DNA of 64,000 nt from Planctomycetota bacterium. Lineage in GTDB: Bacteria > Planctomycetota > SZUA-567 > H5-PLA8. This document shows positions 38,956-49,695 of the stretch, in pieces. The stretch is from positions 1-64,000 of the forward strand of contig JAKLKQ010000005.1 in NCBI GenBank assembly GCA_023150555.1. The letters are read 5' to 3'. The notes beneath the pieces are model-generated. The model was not told the DNA's origin. It ran no database searches and saw only the letters and a list, made by a program, of their open reading frames with translations. Both the position numbers and the translations under genes were made by a program. Position 1 is the stretch's first letter. Each line of letters opens with the position of its first letter.

Positions 38956-39321
38956 CTAGGCGGCTTGGTAGAAGAGCCGGCCGATGGCGTCCTGCAGCGC
39001 CGGGGTGTTCCAGCGCGGGAGCACCTCGCAGTTGCCGGGGTCGGCGAACTGCACCAGGGTCTCGTCGAGGGCGTCGCCGGAGAGGATCAGCAGGCGCGCC
39101 CGCGGCAGGAAGCTCAGCAGCGCGCTGAGCAGTTCGATGGCATCCAGGTTGTCGGAATGCTCGGCGATGACCAGCTCGATGCTGCTGGCCCGCGAGAGCG
39201 CGATGCCCAGGGCCTCGCCCCGGGACGCCGCCGTCAGCGCGGTGAAGCCTTCCTGGAGCGCGATCATGTTCAAGAGATGGAGCATGCCAGGGTCTTGGTG
39301 AACGACGAGGGCCATTCGCAT
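38956..39321 (-). CDS. Degenerate response-regulator receiver-like protein
   Basis: A 121-residue stand-alone protein with a CheY-like order of strands and helices: ALVVHQDPGMLHLLNMIALQ, a second strand ELVIAEHSDN, then ARLLILSGDAL and EVLPRWNTPALQDAI. Key phosphorylation residues are changed: the acceptor Asp position reads Glu-His, and the conserved Lys near the end is Arg in LPRWNTP. It is probably a pseudo-receiver that signals without phosphorylation. The ATG at 39321 has GAGGAG 8 bases upstream. It is divergent from the sigma-54 activator (347 bp) and could head the minus-strand group down to the kinase. Confidence 0.65.
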   Translation of the reverse strand: MRMALVVHQDPGMLHLLNMIALQEGFTALTAASRGEALGIALSRASSIELVIAEHSDNLDAIELLSALLSFLPRARLLILSGDALDETLVQFADPGNCEVLPRWNTPALQDAIGRLFYQAA

Positions 39322-39668
39322 AAAAGTGACTCCTCGCTTTATCCGGGACGCCGGGTCCCGTTCCGTTGGTATAGGTAGGGTCAGGCCGGTTCCTGGGCGA
39401 GGTGTGGAGTCATTGCTGTCTGTCTCGCTTGTCCTGGTGTGCATCGCGCGTTGCCCATCGGATGCGCCCAGGAGCCGGCCTAACCTCCTAATAACAAAGC
39501 CAATGCCAAATTGGGACGAAGTCATAACCCGTTATGCTCGCTCTAAGTTGCGTATTCAGAACGTTTTGTCCTGTTTGCGAGATTTCGCGGATTTGTGCAT
39601 TTGCGTTGCGCAACAACGCATTTGCGCTATCATTAGGAGCAGTATTTTAGGATAAATTTTGGTGGCTT
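39322..39668. promoter_or_regulatory. Divergent promoter region between the pseudo-receiver and the sigma-54 activator
   Basis: The right half (about 39500-39668) is AT-rich. It holds GCGAGATTTCGCG at 39577-39589 (its first 11 bases also occur in the two AT-rich islands), a direct repeat of GCATTTGCG, and overlapping dyads: GTTGCGCAAC at 39605-39614 and TGCGTT/AACGCA arms at 39602-39620. These lie 50-65 bp upstream of the activator start, where an operator would be expected. No clear -24/-12 sigma-54 promoter was found on either strand. The left half shows nothing notable. Confidence 0.4.
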
Positions 39669-43106
<3,438 letters not shown>

Positions 43107-43131
43107 GCAGCCTGGCGGTTGCTCGAATGGA

Positions 43132-44232
43132 TCAGAAGACGATCACCGCTCGAGCCAGTTCGCCAGCCAGCAGCGCGGAATAGGCTTCGTTGATCTCGGC
43201 CAGGTCATAGGTGCGCGTGATCAGCGCGTCCAGCGGCAATCGTCTCGCGCGGTAGTCGTCGGCGAACTTCGGGAAGTCGCGCGCGGCATCGATGCTTCCG
43301 TAATAGCTGCCCATCACCGTCAGTTCGCGCCGCGTCAGCACCGCGCCGGGCAGGTTCGTCGCGCTGCCCATCGGCGAGAGCCCCACCAGCACCACCGTTC
43401 CGCCGGGCCGCACCAGCCGCAGGCACTGCTCCTGCAGTTTCGGATGGCCCACGGCCTCGAAGACAAAGTCCGCGCCGCGCCCGCCGGTCAGTTCCCGGAC
43501 CTTCGCGAATGGATTGGCATCCGCCGCGGCGAAGTGCGTCGCGCCCATGCGCCGCGCGACCGATTCCTTCGCGGCCACCTTGTCGATGGCCAGCACCACT
43601 TCCGCGCCCGCCGCCCGCGCTGCGGCCACCGCGCACAGGCCCACGCCGCCGGCCCCCAGCACCGCGACGCTAGCGCCCGCAGGCACCGCGGCGGTGTTGG
43701 CCACCGCGCCCGCGCCGGTCGCCACCGCGCAGCCCAGCAGCGCAGCGACCGGGCCGGGCAGGTCCTCGCCGATCGGCACACACGAGATCGCCGGCACGAC
43801 GGCCTTCTCGGCGAAGCACGCCAGCGCGCAGTAGTGGTAGACGGGCTTGCCGTTCAGCGAAAGCCGCGGGGTTCCGTCCAGCAGCCCGCCGCGCCAGACC
43901 GGATCGGTGTACTCGGCGCACAAGGCCGGCCGCCCGCGCGCGCAATAGAAGCATTTCCCGCACGACGGCTGCCAGTTCAGCGCGACGCGCTGGCCTTCGC
44001 GCAGGCCGCTCACGCCGGGGCCCAGGGCCTCGATGAGGCCGCAGCCTTCGTGCCCGCAGACAACGGGCAGCGGATGCTGCGTGTCGCCCTGCGCGACGTG
44101 CCAGTCGCTGTGGCAGACGCCGGCGGCCTGCACGCGCACCAGCACCTCGCCGGCGCGCGGCGGTTCGAGGTCCAGCGTCTCGACGCGGAACGGTTTCTTC
44201 GTGCGGTGCAGCACAGCGGCGGTGATCTTCAT
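43132..44232 (-). CDS. Zinc-dependent alcohol dehydrogenase (class III-like)
   Basis: A 366-residue medium-chain dehydrogenase. The catalytic zinc site is given by Cys40 (AGVCHSDWH) and His61-Glu62 (CGHEGCG), with a third ligand in LLGCAVATGAGAV. The structural zinc lobe has Cys91, Cys94, Cys97 and Cys105 (CGKCFYCARGRPALC). The NAD(P) fold has VAVLGAGGVGLCAV near residue 190. The pattern resembles formaldehyde/S-hydroxymethyl-thiol dehydrogenases and related alcohol dehydrogenases; exact substrate not determined. It is convergent with the sigma-54 activator, 25 bp apart. No clear ribosome site is seen before the ATG. Confidence 0.9.
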   Translation of the reverse strand: MKITAAVLHRTKKPFRVETLDLEPPRAGEVLVRVQAAGVCHSDWHVAQGDTQHPLPVVCGHEGCGLIEALGPGVSGLREGQRVALNWQPSCGKCFYCARGRPALCAEYTDPVWRGGLLDGTPRLSLNGKPVYHYCALACFAEKAVVPAISCVPIGEDLPGPVAALLGCAVATGAGAVANTAAVPAGASVAVLGAGGVGLCAVAAARAAGAEVVLAIDKVAAKESVARRMGATHFAAADANPFAKVRELTGGRGADFVFEAVGHPKLQEQCLRLVRPGGTVVLVGLSPMGSATNLPGAVLTRRELTVMGSYYGSIDAARDFPKFADDYRARRLPLDALITRTYDLAEINEAYSALLAGELARAVIVF

Positions 44233-44283
44233 GCAGGCATTCTACGCGCACCGGCGCGGAGAAGGAAAGCGCACGCGCGTGGG

Positions 44284-45441
44284 TTACTCGGGCAGGGGCA
44301 CTTCCCACAGGCTTGCGACGCCGGCATCGGTCTCGGCGAGGAACAGGCTGCCGTCGCGGTAGGCGGCGCCGTGGAAGTAGATCTTCTCGAAGCGCTCGGT
44401 GACCGGCCCGAGGTCTTCCAGCGCGCCCGTGCGCGGATCGTAGCGGCCGACGTGCATGCGCGGGAATCCGCCGGTGAAGACCAGGCGCCCGTGTTCGTCC
44501 TCGACGATGCTCGTCACGCGCCCGCCGGGGCCGGCGCCGCCGATGCGCTCGAGCGCCAGCGCCTGAGTGTCGAAGCGGTAGAGTTGCCCGTCGCCGGCCA
44601 TCCCGACGTAGACCGCGCCGGAGGAATGCACCCACCACTGATCGATGCCGCGGTTCCCCTGCACGCGCGGGCCGGGATCGTCCAGGTACGCGGCGCTTAG
44701 GCGTTCGACGTAGCCTTTTGCGGGGTCGTAGCGCAGCACGCGAAGCCTTTCTTCTCGATCGGTGTCGATCCAGGCGCCGTAGACGACGCCGTTGGGCATC
44801 AGGCAAAGGTTGTGAAAGGCGAAGGCCGAGATCTTGCCGTGGTCTTCCACCGTGCCGCGCGCCAGGTTGGCGGCAAAGAAATGCCCGTCGCCCAGCGAAT
44901 GCCCGTAGGCCATGCGGCGCTCGGGATCGACGAGCATCGACTGCACGTAGCTGGCCAACGGCAGGCGGCCGATGGTCTCACGCGCGCCGGTGTCGGGATC
45001 GTAGAGCAGCACCACGCCGCCGGACATGCAGCGCAGGTCGAAGCGAGCGACGTCCACCGGGCCCAGGCGCTCGGGCACGAGCGGCGGCAGGTCTTCTTGC
45101 GCGCGCCGCATCTGCATGTTCGTCCAGTTGTGGTCGGTGACGAACTCGAAGGGGAGGCCGTCCCAGCCGTAGAGGATCCCTTCCCCGAGCGCCAGGCGGC
45201 CGTCGGCCAGCAGGCCCAGCGCGTTGTGAATCTTGCCGAGCACCACCTGCGGGCGCTCATCGATCCACGGGAAGATGTCGACAGCCTCGCCGAAGCGGCG
45301 GTGCCTGAGATCGAAGGGTACCAGGCAGCGGCGCCCGGCCGTGAGGCCGCACCAGACGGTGTCGCCGCGCAAGACGACGGAGGTCACGGCGATGGCCTGG
45401 TCGTCGCCGCGGTGGACGTGTTCGATGCCTTGAAGGGCCAT
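44284..45441 (-). CDS. Beta-propeller (NHL/Kelch-like) protein, no signal peptide
   Basis: A 385-residue protein with successive blade-like segments: DTVWCGLTAGRRCLVPFDL, RMAYGHSLGDGHFFAANL, NGVVYGAWIDTDREERLRVL, GAVYVGMAGDGQLYRFDT and GRLVFTGGFPRMHVGRYDP. These follow the G-x-V-Y-x-G pattern of propellers. I use the ATG at 45441; a GTG at 45462 is possible, but neither has a ribosome site. Unlike its three large neighbours it has no visible export signal. It lies 51 bp after a relic of a paralogous C-terminus and points the same way as the next large propeller gene. Confidence 0.7.
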   Translation of the reverse strand: MALQGIEHVHRGDDQAIAVTSVVLRGDTVWCGLTAGRRCLVPFDLRHRRFGEAVDIFPWIDERPQVVLGKIHNALGLLADGRLALGEGILYGWDGLPFEFVTDHNWTNMQMRRAQEDLPPLVPERLGPVDVARFDLRCMSGGVVLLYDPDTGARETIGRLPLASYVQSMLVDPERRMAYGHSLGDGHFFAANLARGTVEDHGKISAFAFHNLCLMPNGVVYGAWIDTDREERLRVLRYDPAKGYVERLSAAYLDDPGPRVQGNRGIDQWWVHSSGAVYVGMAGDGQLYRFDTQALALERIGGAGPGGRVTSIVEDEHGRLVFTGGFPRMHVGRYDPRTGALEDLGPVTERFEKIYFHGAAYRDGSLFLAETDAGVASLWEVPLPE

Positions 45442-45492
45442 GGTGGCGGAGTTTCTAGGCACGGGAGGATAGGCGCTCCGGATCGTTTCGCG

Positions 45493-45558
45493 TCATTTCG
45501 TGTCCTTGAGCGCGAGGCGCGCCTCCTGGTGGTAGCCCAGTTTCACGCCGACGACCCG
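45493..45558 (-). pseudogene. Relic of the C-terminal tail of a beta-propeller paralogue
   Basis: Immediately after the stop of the 970-residue propeller gene, in another frame, 21 codons and a stop read RVVGVKLGYHQEARLALKD plus two residues. This aligns without gaps to the neighbour's own end, RIACVRLNYHAGETIKLKD, with 10 identities in 20. Third positions are almost all G or C, as in real genes here. It looks like the leftover 3' end of a tandem duplicate whose body was deleted. Confidence 0.6.
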
Positions 45559-45559
45559 G

Positions 45560-48472
45560 TCACTTCTGCGCGTCGGGAACGTCCTTGAGCTTGATCGTCT
45601 CTCCGGCGTGGTAGTTCAGGCGCACGCAGGCGATGCGGCTGTTGCCGATGTCGGCGATGAAGAGTCTGCGGTCGGTGTGCGTGGCCACGTAGGCCGCGTG
45701 CATCAGCGCGACCTCGTCGCCGCCGATGGACCGCGCGGCCGGCGAGGCGCCTTCTGCGGCCAGGGGCATGCCGTCGTCCTCGTTGCCGTAGCGGCCAACG
45801 CGCAGGATCAGGTTGCCGCTGCCGTCCAGCACCGCGACGCTGTAATGCCCGACCTCCGGCGCGAAGGAACGGTCGAAGTAGTCCAGCGCGAAGCGCGCGT
45901 TGGAACAGTTGCAGCCGTCGGCCTTGGTGTTTGCGAAGTCCACGCCCCCATAGAGCCACTCGGCGTTCTCGATCCACACGCCGCCCATGACGGTGTCGCG
46001 GGCGTCGAAAGGGCGCTTGGGGCGGTTGTCCTTGGGCAGGGGCACCGGCGTCGTGTCGTCGCGCGTGGCGATCACGCGCCCGGCGTTGGGGCGGAACTTA
46101 ATCAGCGTTCCAGTGCGGTCATCGAAGTAGGGTTGCCCGCCGAGAACCCGCTGCAGCGCGCTCATGACGTACACGTTGTCGTCCTTATCGATGTAGGCGC
46201 CGTCGAGGTTGCTCAGGCCGGGGACGATGTCTTCGCAGACGGTCTTTCCGTGCTTGTCGAGGATGTGGAGCACGGCGCCTTTCTTGAAGAAGCCGCGGCC
46301 GGCGTAAAGCCGCGGCTCGTAGGGTTTGCCCGTCTCCGCGACTTTGGCCTCGTTCGTCTCGCGATTCGAGATGCTTTTGTGCGACGTCGTGCATGCAACT
46401 ATGATGTTGCCCTTCACGTTTACGCCCATGCCGCCGTGATGCCACAGCGTCGCCGAGTGGAGCGGGATTCCTGCGATCAGCTTGCCGGCCTCGCCGCCGC
46501 CGTTATGGACCTTGTCGCTCTCTTCGCCGTAGTCGAAGGGGACCTCGCGCCAGGTGCGCGGGTCGAAGCGCCCGATCATCAGCCGCGTACGGAGATAGGC
46601 GTGGCCTTCGAGGTCGAAGGCCACGTCTTCGGCGTCGTACGGCAGTTTGTGTTCCTGGCTCTTGCCGCTGTCCGGGTCGATCTCGACGATGGTCGGGAAG
46701 GACTTGTTGAAGCCGGTGTCCTCGCCGAGGTACAGGTGCCCGCTCTTGGGATTCAGGTACAGGCGCTGGCGCGAGAAGCGCGGCGGCACCAGGCGCGCCA
46801 TGGCCTTGCCCGCCTCGGCCAGAAAGTCGATCTTCTGTACGAGCTTGCCGCCTTCCTCGATGAAGGCGCTCAGGCCGGCGGTACTGTCCTTGAACTTCTG
46901 GAACTCGCCGATGATGCGGTCGGGCGAGTCGAAGGTCTTTCCGGCGGGTGTGCCGATCCAGATCACCGGAGGATCGGTGAACCCGTCCAGAGCGACGCGG
47001 ACGCGCTGCCCGCTGCGGTTCCCGCCGGAGACACTGAATTTATTACCGACCCCCGGCAAGGGCAGCGCGCAGGTCGCCAGCTTCTTCGGATCGTCGAAGG
47101 GCCCGTAGCGCGTCAGCGTGGGATTGGGTGCCTGGAATTTGTCGTCGAGGAACTGGTTGTGGAAGTACCACGAGAAGACGTAGATCTGCGCGTTCTTCGG
47201 ATGGACCTGTACCTTCACGGGCTTAGGCGTCGCGAGCGCCTTCAGGAACTTGCCTTCGGGCGAGAAGATCTGCACGCGGTCGTTCATGTAGTCGGCGATG
47301 TACAGCCGGCCGGCGGCGTCGCAGTCGACGGAGGCCGCGCAGCGGAACTTGCCTTCCTCGGCGCCGAATCCGTTGAACTCCAGCGAACCGATGAACGGCT
47401 GGGGCGGCTCGCTGCCGTCGGCCTTCATGCGCGCCACGCCGTGCAGGCACTGATACCGCCCGTAAAACGGGTCGGGATAGATGCGGTCCCAGGTGTAGGC
47501 GCCGAGATACAGCCACTGGCCGTCGGGGCTGTAGCAGAGGCTCTTCGGCATCACCTCCAGCTGCTGGTTTGGGAACCACCCGCTGCCAGCGCCGTACTCT
47601 TGCATCACCGAAACCTTGGGCCCCGACAACGGCACGCCGCCGGTTGAGCCGTCTGTGCTCAAGCGATTGAGGCTGTAGTGTGTTAGCGCGACGCGGCCTT
47701 TGTGCACCGCCAGCCCGCTGGCTGCCGCGCCCGCCAGGCCGTAGTCGGGCGACTTGCCGCGCCCGACCAGTCGGCCCTGCGCGTTGTCGCCGCTGGTCAG
47801 CAGCGTGCACTGATAGAACTTGTCCTTGATCGGCAACTTCTGGCCGTCCTGCGGGTACTCCTTCCACCCGAGGCCGTCGACGGCGGAAATCTTATCGGCG
47901 GGGAAGGGGTAGACGGTGCGCAGGTACGCGCCGTCGTGCGAGAAGAGGCGCAAATGGTCGGCGCCCATGCCGTCGTAAACGTATACGCCTTCGGGCGCGG
48001 CGTACACCACCGGCGACTCCTTGCCGACAGGCTTGTGCGGGCTCCAGTAGAGCGCCTTCTCGAACTGCGGCTTGAGGCCCAGCGAGACGCGGATCGAATG
48101 GCTGTCCTTGTCGTCGACGTAGCGCCCCTGATCGTCCTTGCCGTCCCAGAGCACCTTCTGCGCTTTGGCGTTCCTGGCGAAGGGCGCCGGCGCGTTGTTT
48201 CCAAGTACGCCGCTGGCGAGGTGCCGGACGATCCGGCCCGCGGGGTCCTCGACGGCCACCGTCACGTCGCAGAAGCCTTTGGTTTCGAACGAGACGGTGA
48301 CGCGGTCGCCTTCACGAGTGACGGACGGCTTCTGGGCGAACTCGAAGACGGCCTCGCGTTTGACCTTGAACTCGTCGACCTCGGCGGCCCTTGGCGCACA
48401 GGTGCCCCAAAGGGCGTAAAGTGCGGCCATTAAAGGAGTCGCGAAACGAAAGCGGGCGAGTTTGCGGTGCAT
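45560..48472 (-). CDS. Large exported beta-propeller protein (NHL-like) with N-terminal FlgD-Ig-like domain
   Basis: A 970-residue protein. A long signal peptide (about residues 1-29, ending PRAAE) is followed by a FlgD-Ig-like domain (DVTVAVEDPAGRIVRHLASG, then VLWDGKDDQGRY). Propeller-type repeats follow, with segments like GRLYIADYMNDRVQIFSPEG and GHLYLGEDTGFNKSF. The C-terminal module has CNCSNARF and ADIGNSRIACVRL. It is the largest of three related proteins here (the others at 49688 and 52554). The ATG at 48472 has GGGAGG upstream. It is divergent from a GntR-LacI regulator, its likely controller. Function is unknown; export and carbohydrate-type regulators suggest surface binding or enzymatic action on polymers. 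Confidence 0.78.
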   Translation of the reverse strand: MHRKLARFRFATPLMAALYALWGTCAPRAAEVDEFKVKREAVFEFAQKPSVTREGDRVTVSFETKGFCDVTVAVEDPAGRIVRHLASGVLGNNAPAPFARNAKAQKVLWDGKDDQGRYVDDKDSHSIRVSLGLKPQFEKALYWSPHKPVGKESPVVYAAPEGVYVYDGMGADHLRLFSHDGAYLRTVYPFPADKISAVDGLGWKEYPQDGQKLPIKDKFYQCTLLTSGDNAQGRLVGRGKSPDYGLAGAAASGLAVHKGRVALTHYSLNRLSTDGSTGGVPLSGPKVSVMQEYGAGSGWFPNQQLEVMPKSLCYSPDGQWLYLGAYTWDRIYPDPFYGRYQCLHGVARMKADGSEPPQPFIGSLEFNGFGAEEGKFRCAASVDCDAAGRLYIADYMNDRVQIFSPEGKFLKALATPKPVKVQVHPKNAQIYVFSWYFHNQFLDDKFQAPNPTLTRYGPFDDPKKLATCALPLPGVGNKFSVSGGNRSGQRVRVALDGFTDPPVIWIGTPAGKTFDSPDRIIGEFQKFKDSTAGLSAFIEEGGKLVQKIDFLAEAGKAMARLVPPRFSRQRLYLNPKSGHLYLGEDTGFNKSFPTIVEIDPDSGKSQEHKLPYDAEDVAFDLEGHAYLRTRLMIGRFDPRTWREVPFDYGEESDKVHNGGGEAGKLIAGIPLHSATLWHHGGMGVNVKGNIIVACTTSHKSISNRETNEAKVAETGKPYEPRLYAGRGFFKKGAVLHILDKHGKTVCEDIVPGLSNLDGAYIDKDDNVYVMSALQRVLGGQPYFDDRTGTLIKFRPNAGRVIATRDDTTPVPLPKDNRPKRPFDARDTVMGGVWIENAEWLYGGVDFANTKADGCNCSNARFALDYFDRSFAPEVGHYSVAVLDGSGNLILRVGRYGNEDDGMPLAAEGASPAARSIGGDEVALMHAAYVATHTDRRLFIADIGNSRIACVRLNYHAGETIKLKDVPDAQK

Positions 48473-48588
48473 GGAAGGTCCTCCCGTGCCCATGAACTGA
48501 TCCAATCCAGCGTACACTTCCGGCCGGGGGCGGAGGGGTGGCCTTCTATCCGCGTGTCTTTTCCTGTCTTTTCTGGTAAAATCTTGAA
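48473..48588. promoter_or_regulatory. Divergent promoter/operator between propeller gene and GntR-LacI regulator
   Basis: TGTCTTTTC occurs twice in tandem (48555-48563 and 48565-48573, 10-bp period), next to a -10-like TAAAAT at 48577-48582. The regulator ATG at 48589 lies only 6 bases after that box and lacks a ribosome site, so a leaderless message is possible. The word GTGTCTTTT recurs upstream of the second regulator (55254-55262). The repeats are candidate operators. Confidence 0.4.
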
Positions 48589-49695
48589 ATGACCAAGCGC
48601 AAAAGCCGCCGAGGCCGCCCCAAGGGCGGCGTGGCCGTCTACGAAGGCATCGCCGGACGCCTGCGCGCGCGGGTGACCGGCGGCGCGTGGCCGGCCGGGA
48701 CCGTCCTTCCTTCCCTTGAGGCGCTGGCGCAGGAGTTCCGCGTCGGCGTGCGCGTGGTCCGTTCGGCGGTCGCGGACCTGCGCGAGGAAGGCTGGATCGG
48801 CGTCAACGCGCGCCGGCGGCTGATTGCCCAGACGCCCGGGGGCGCGTCCACGGCGACGCTGGGCGCGGTGCTGGAAGTCCTTGGCAATCCGCTGGACCAC
48901 GCGCTGAGCAACCGGGATTCGGTGGTGGCCGAACTCCACCGGGGCATCGGGATGGGCGCCGCCGAACTCCACGCACCCGTGGTGACCGCGCACGACGACC
49001 GCCTGCGCACGCACCTGCCCAGCGACCTGCTGCGGATCCCGTTGCGGGGCATCGCCCTGATCTGGCCGTACCCCGGCAAACTGCTGGCAAGCTACGGAAG
49101 GTTGAACGTGCCCGTCGTGGTCATTGACCGTCCCCAGAACAAGGTGCCGGTACATAACGCCGGCGTGGACAACCGCCAGGCCGCGCAGGAGGCCACCGCG
49201 CGACTGTTGGCGCTGGGCCACCGGCGCATCGCGTTCGTCGGCTACATCCTGATGTGGCACAGCCTGGTCGACCCCGACGCGGAGGAGCGCAAGGAGGGCT
49301 TCTTCGCCGCCTACCGGCAGGCCGGGCTGCCGCCGCCCCGCGGCGCGGTCTTTCGCATTTCGGACTACGACAAATTCGATTCGCCGCCGCTGCGCGGAAT
49401 CCTGGATGCGAAGCCGCCGTTCACCGCGGTGCTGGCGACCGACCAGAACCGCGCGAAGCTGATCATCGATGCGGCGCGCGCGCGAGGGATGGCGGTCCCG
49501 AAGGACCTGAGCGTCGCGTGCTTCCAGCCGCTGACGGCCAACCATCCGGAGATCAGTTCGTCGCGCGTGGACTTCGCGGAAGTGGGGCGGCAGGGCGTGC
49601 TGCTGCTGGGCAAGCCGCGGCGCCCGCCGCTGGACGCGCGCGTGAAGGCGGTGTGGGTGGAAGGCCGGACCGTGGCGCCGCCGCGCGCTACCTGA
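48589..49695 (+). CDS. GntR-LacI hybrid transcriptional regulator (AraR-like)
   Basis: A 368-residue regulator. Residues about 14-80 form a GntR-type winged helix (VYEGIAGRLRARVTGGAWPAGTVLPS in part: GGAWPAGTVLPSLEALAQEF, then VVRSAVADLREEGW). Residues about 90-365 match the periplasmic-binding-protein-like effector domain of LacI/GalR proteins, with LNVPVVVIDRP, AGVDNRQAAQEATARLLALG (the D-N signature), HRRIAFVGYI and SSSRVDFAEVGRQGVLLL. This domain mix is as in AraR, so a sugar effector is likely. It is divergent from the 970-residue propeller gene, and its 3' end overlaps that of the next propeller gene by 8 bases. Confidence 0.88.
   Translation: MTKRKSRRGRPKGGVAVYEGIAGRLRARVTGGAWPAGTVLPSLEALAQEFRVGVRVVRSAVADLREEGWIGVNARRRLIAQTPGGASTATLGAVLEVLGNPLDHALSNRDSVVAELHRGIGMGAAELHAPVVTAHDDRLRTHLPSDLLRIPLRGIALIWPYPGKLLASYGRLNVPVVVIDRPQNKVPVHNAGVDNRQAAQEATARLLALGHRRIAFVGYILMWHSLVDPDAEERKEGFFAAYRQAGLPPPRGAVFRISDYDKFDSPPLRGILDAKPPFTAVLATDQNRAKLIIDAARARGMAVPKDLSVACFQPLTANHPEISSSRVDFAEVGRQGVLLLGKPRRPPLDARVKAVWVEGRTVAPPRAT

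Noticed and set aside
39322-39525. 68-codon N-terminal extension of the pseudo-receiver
   Set aside because: The ATG at 39321 has a good ribosome site and opens the first strand; the extension is polar, without pattern, and covers the promoter region.
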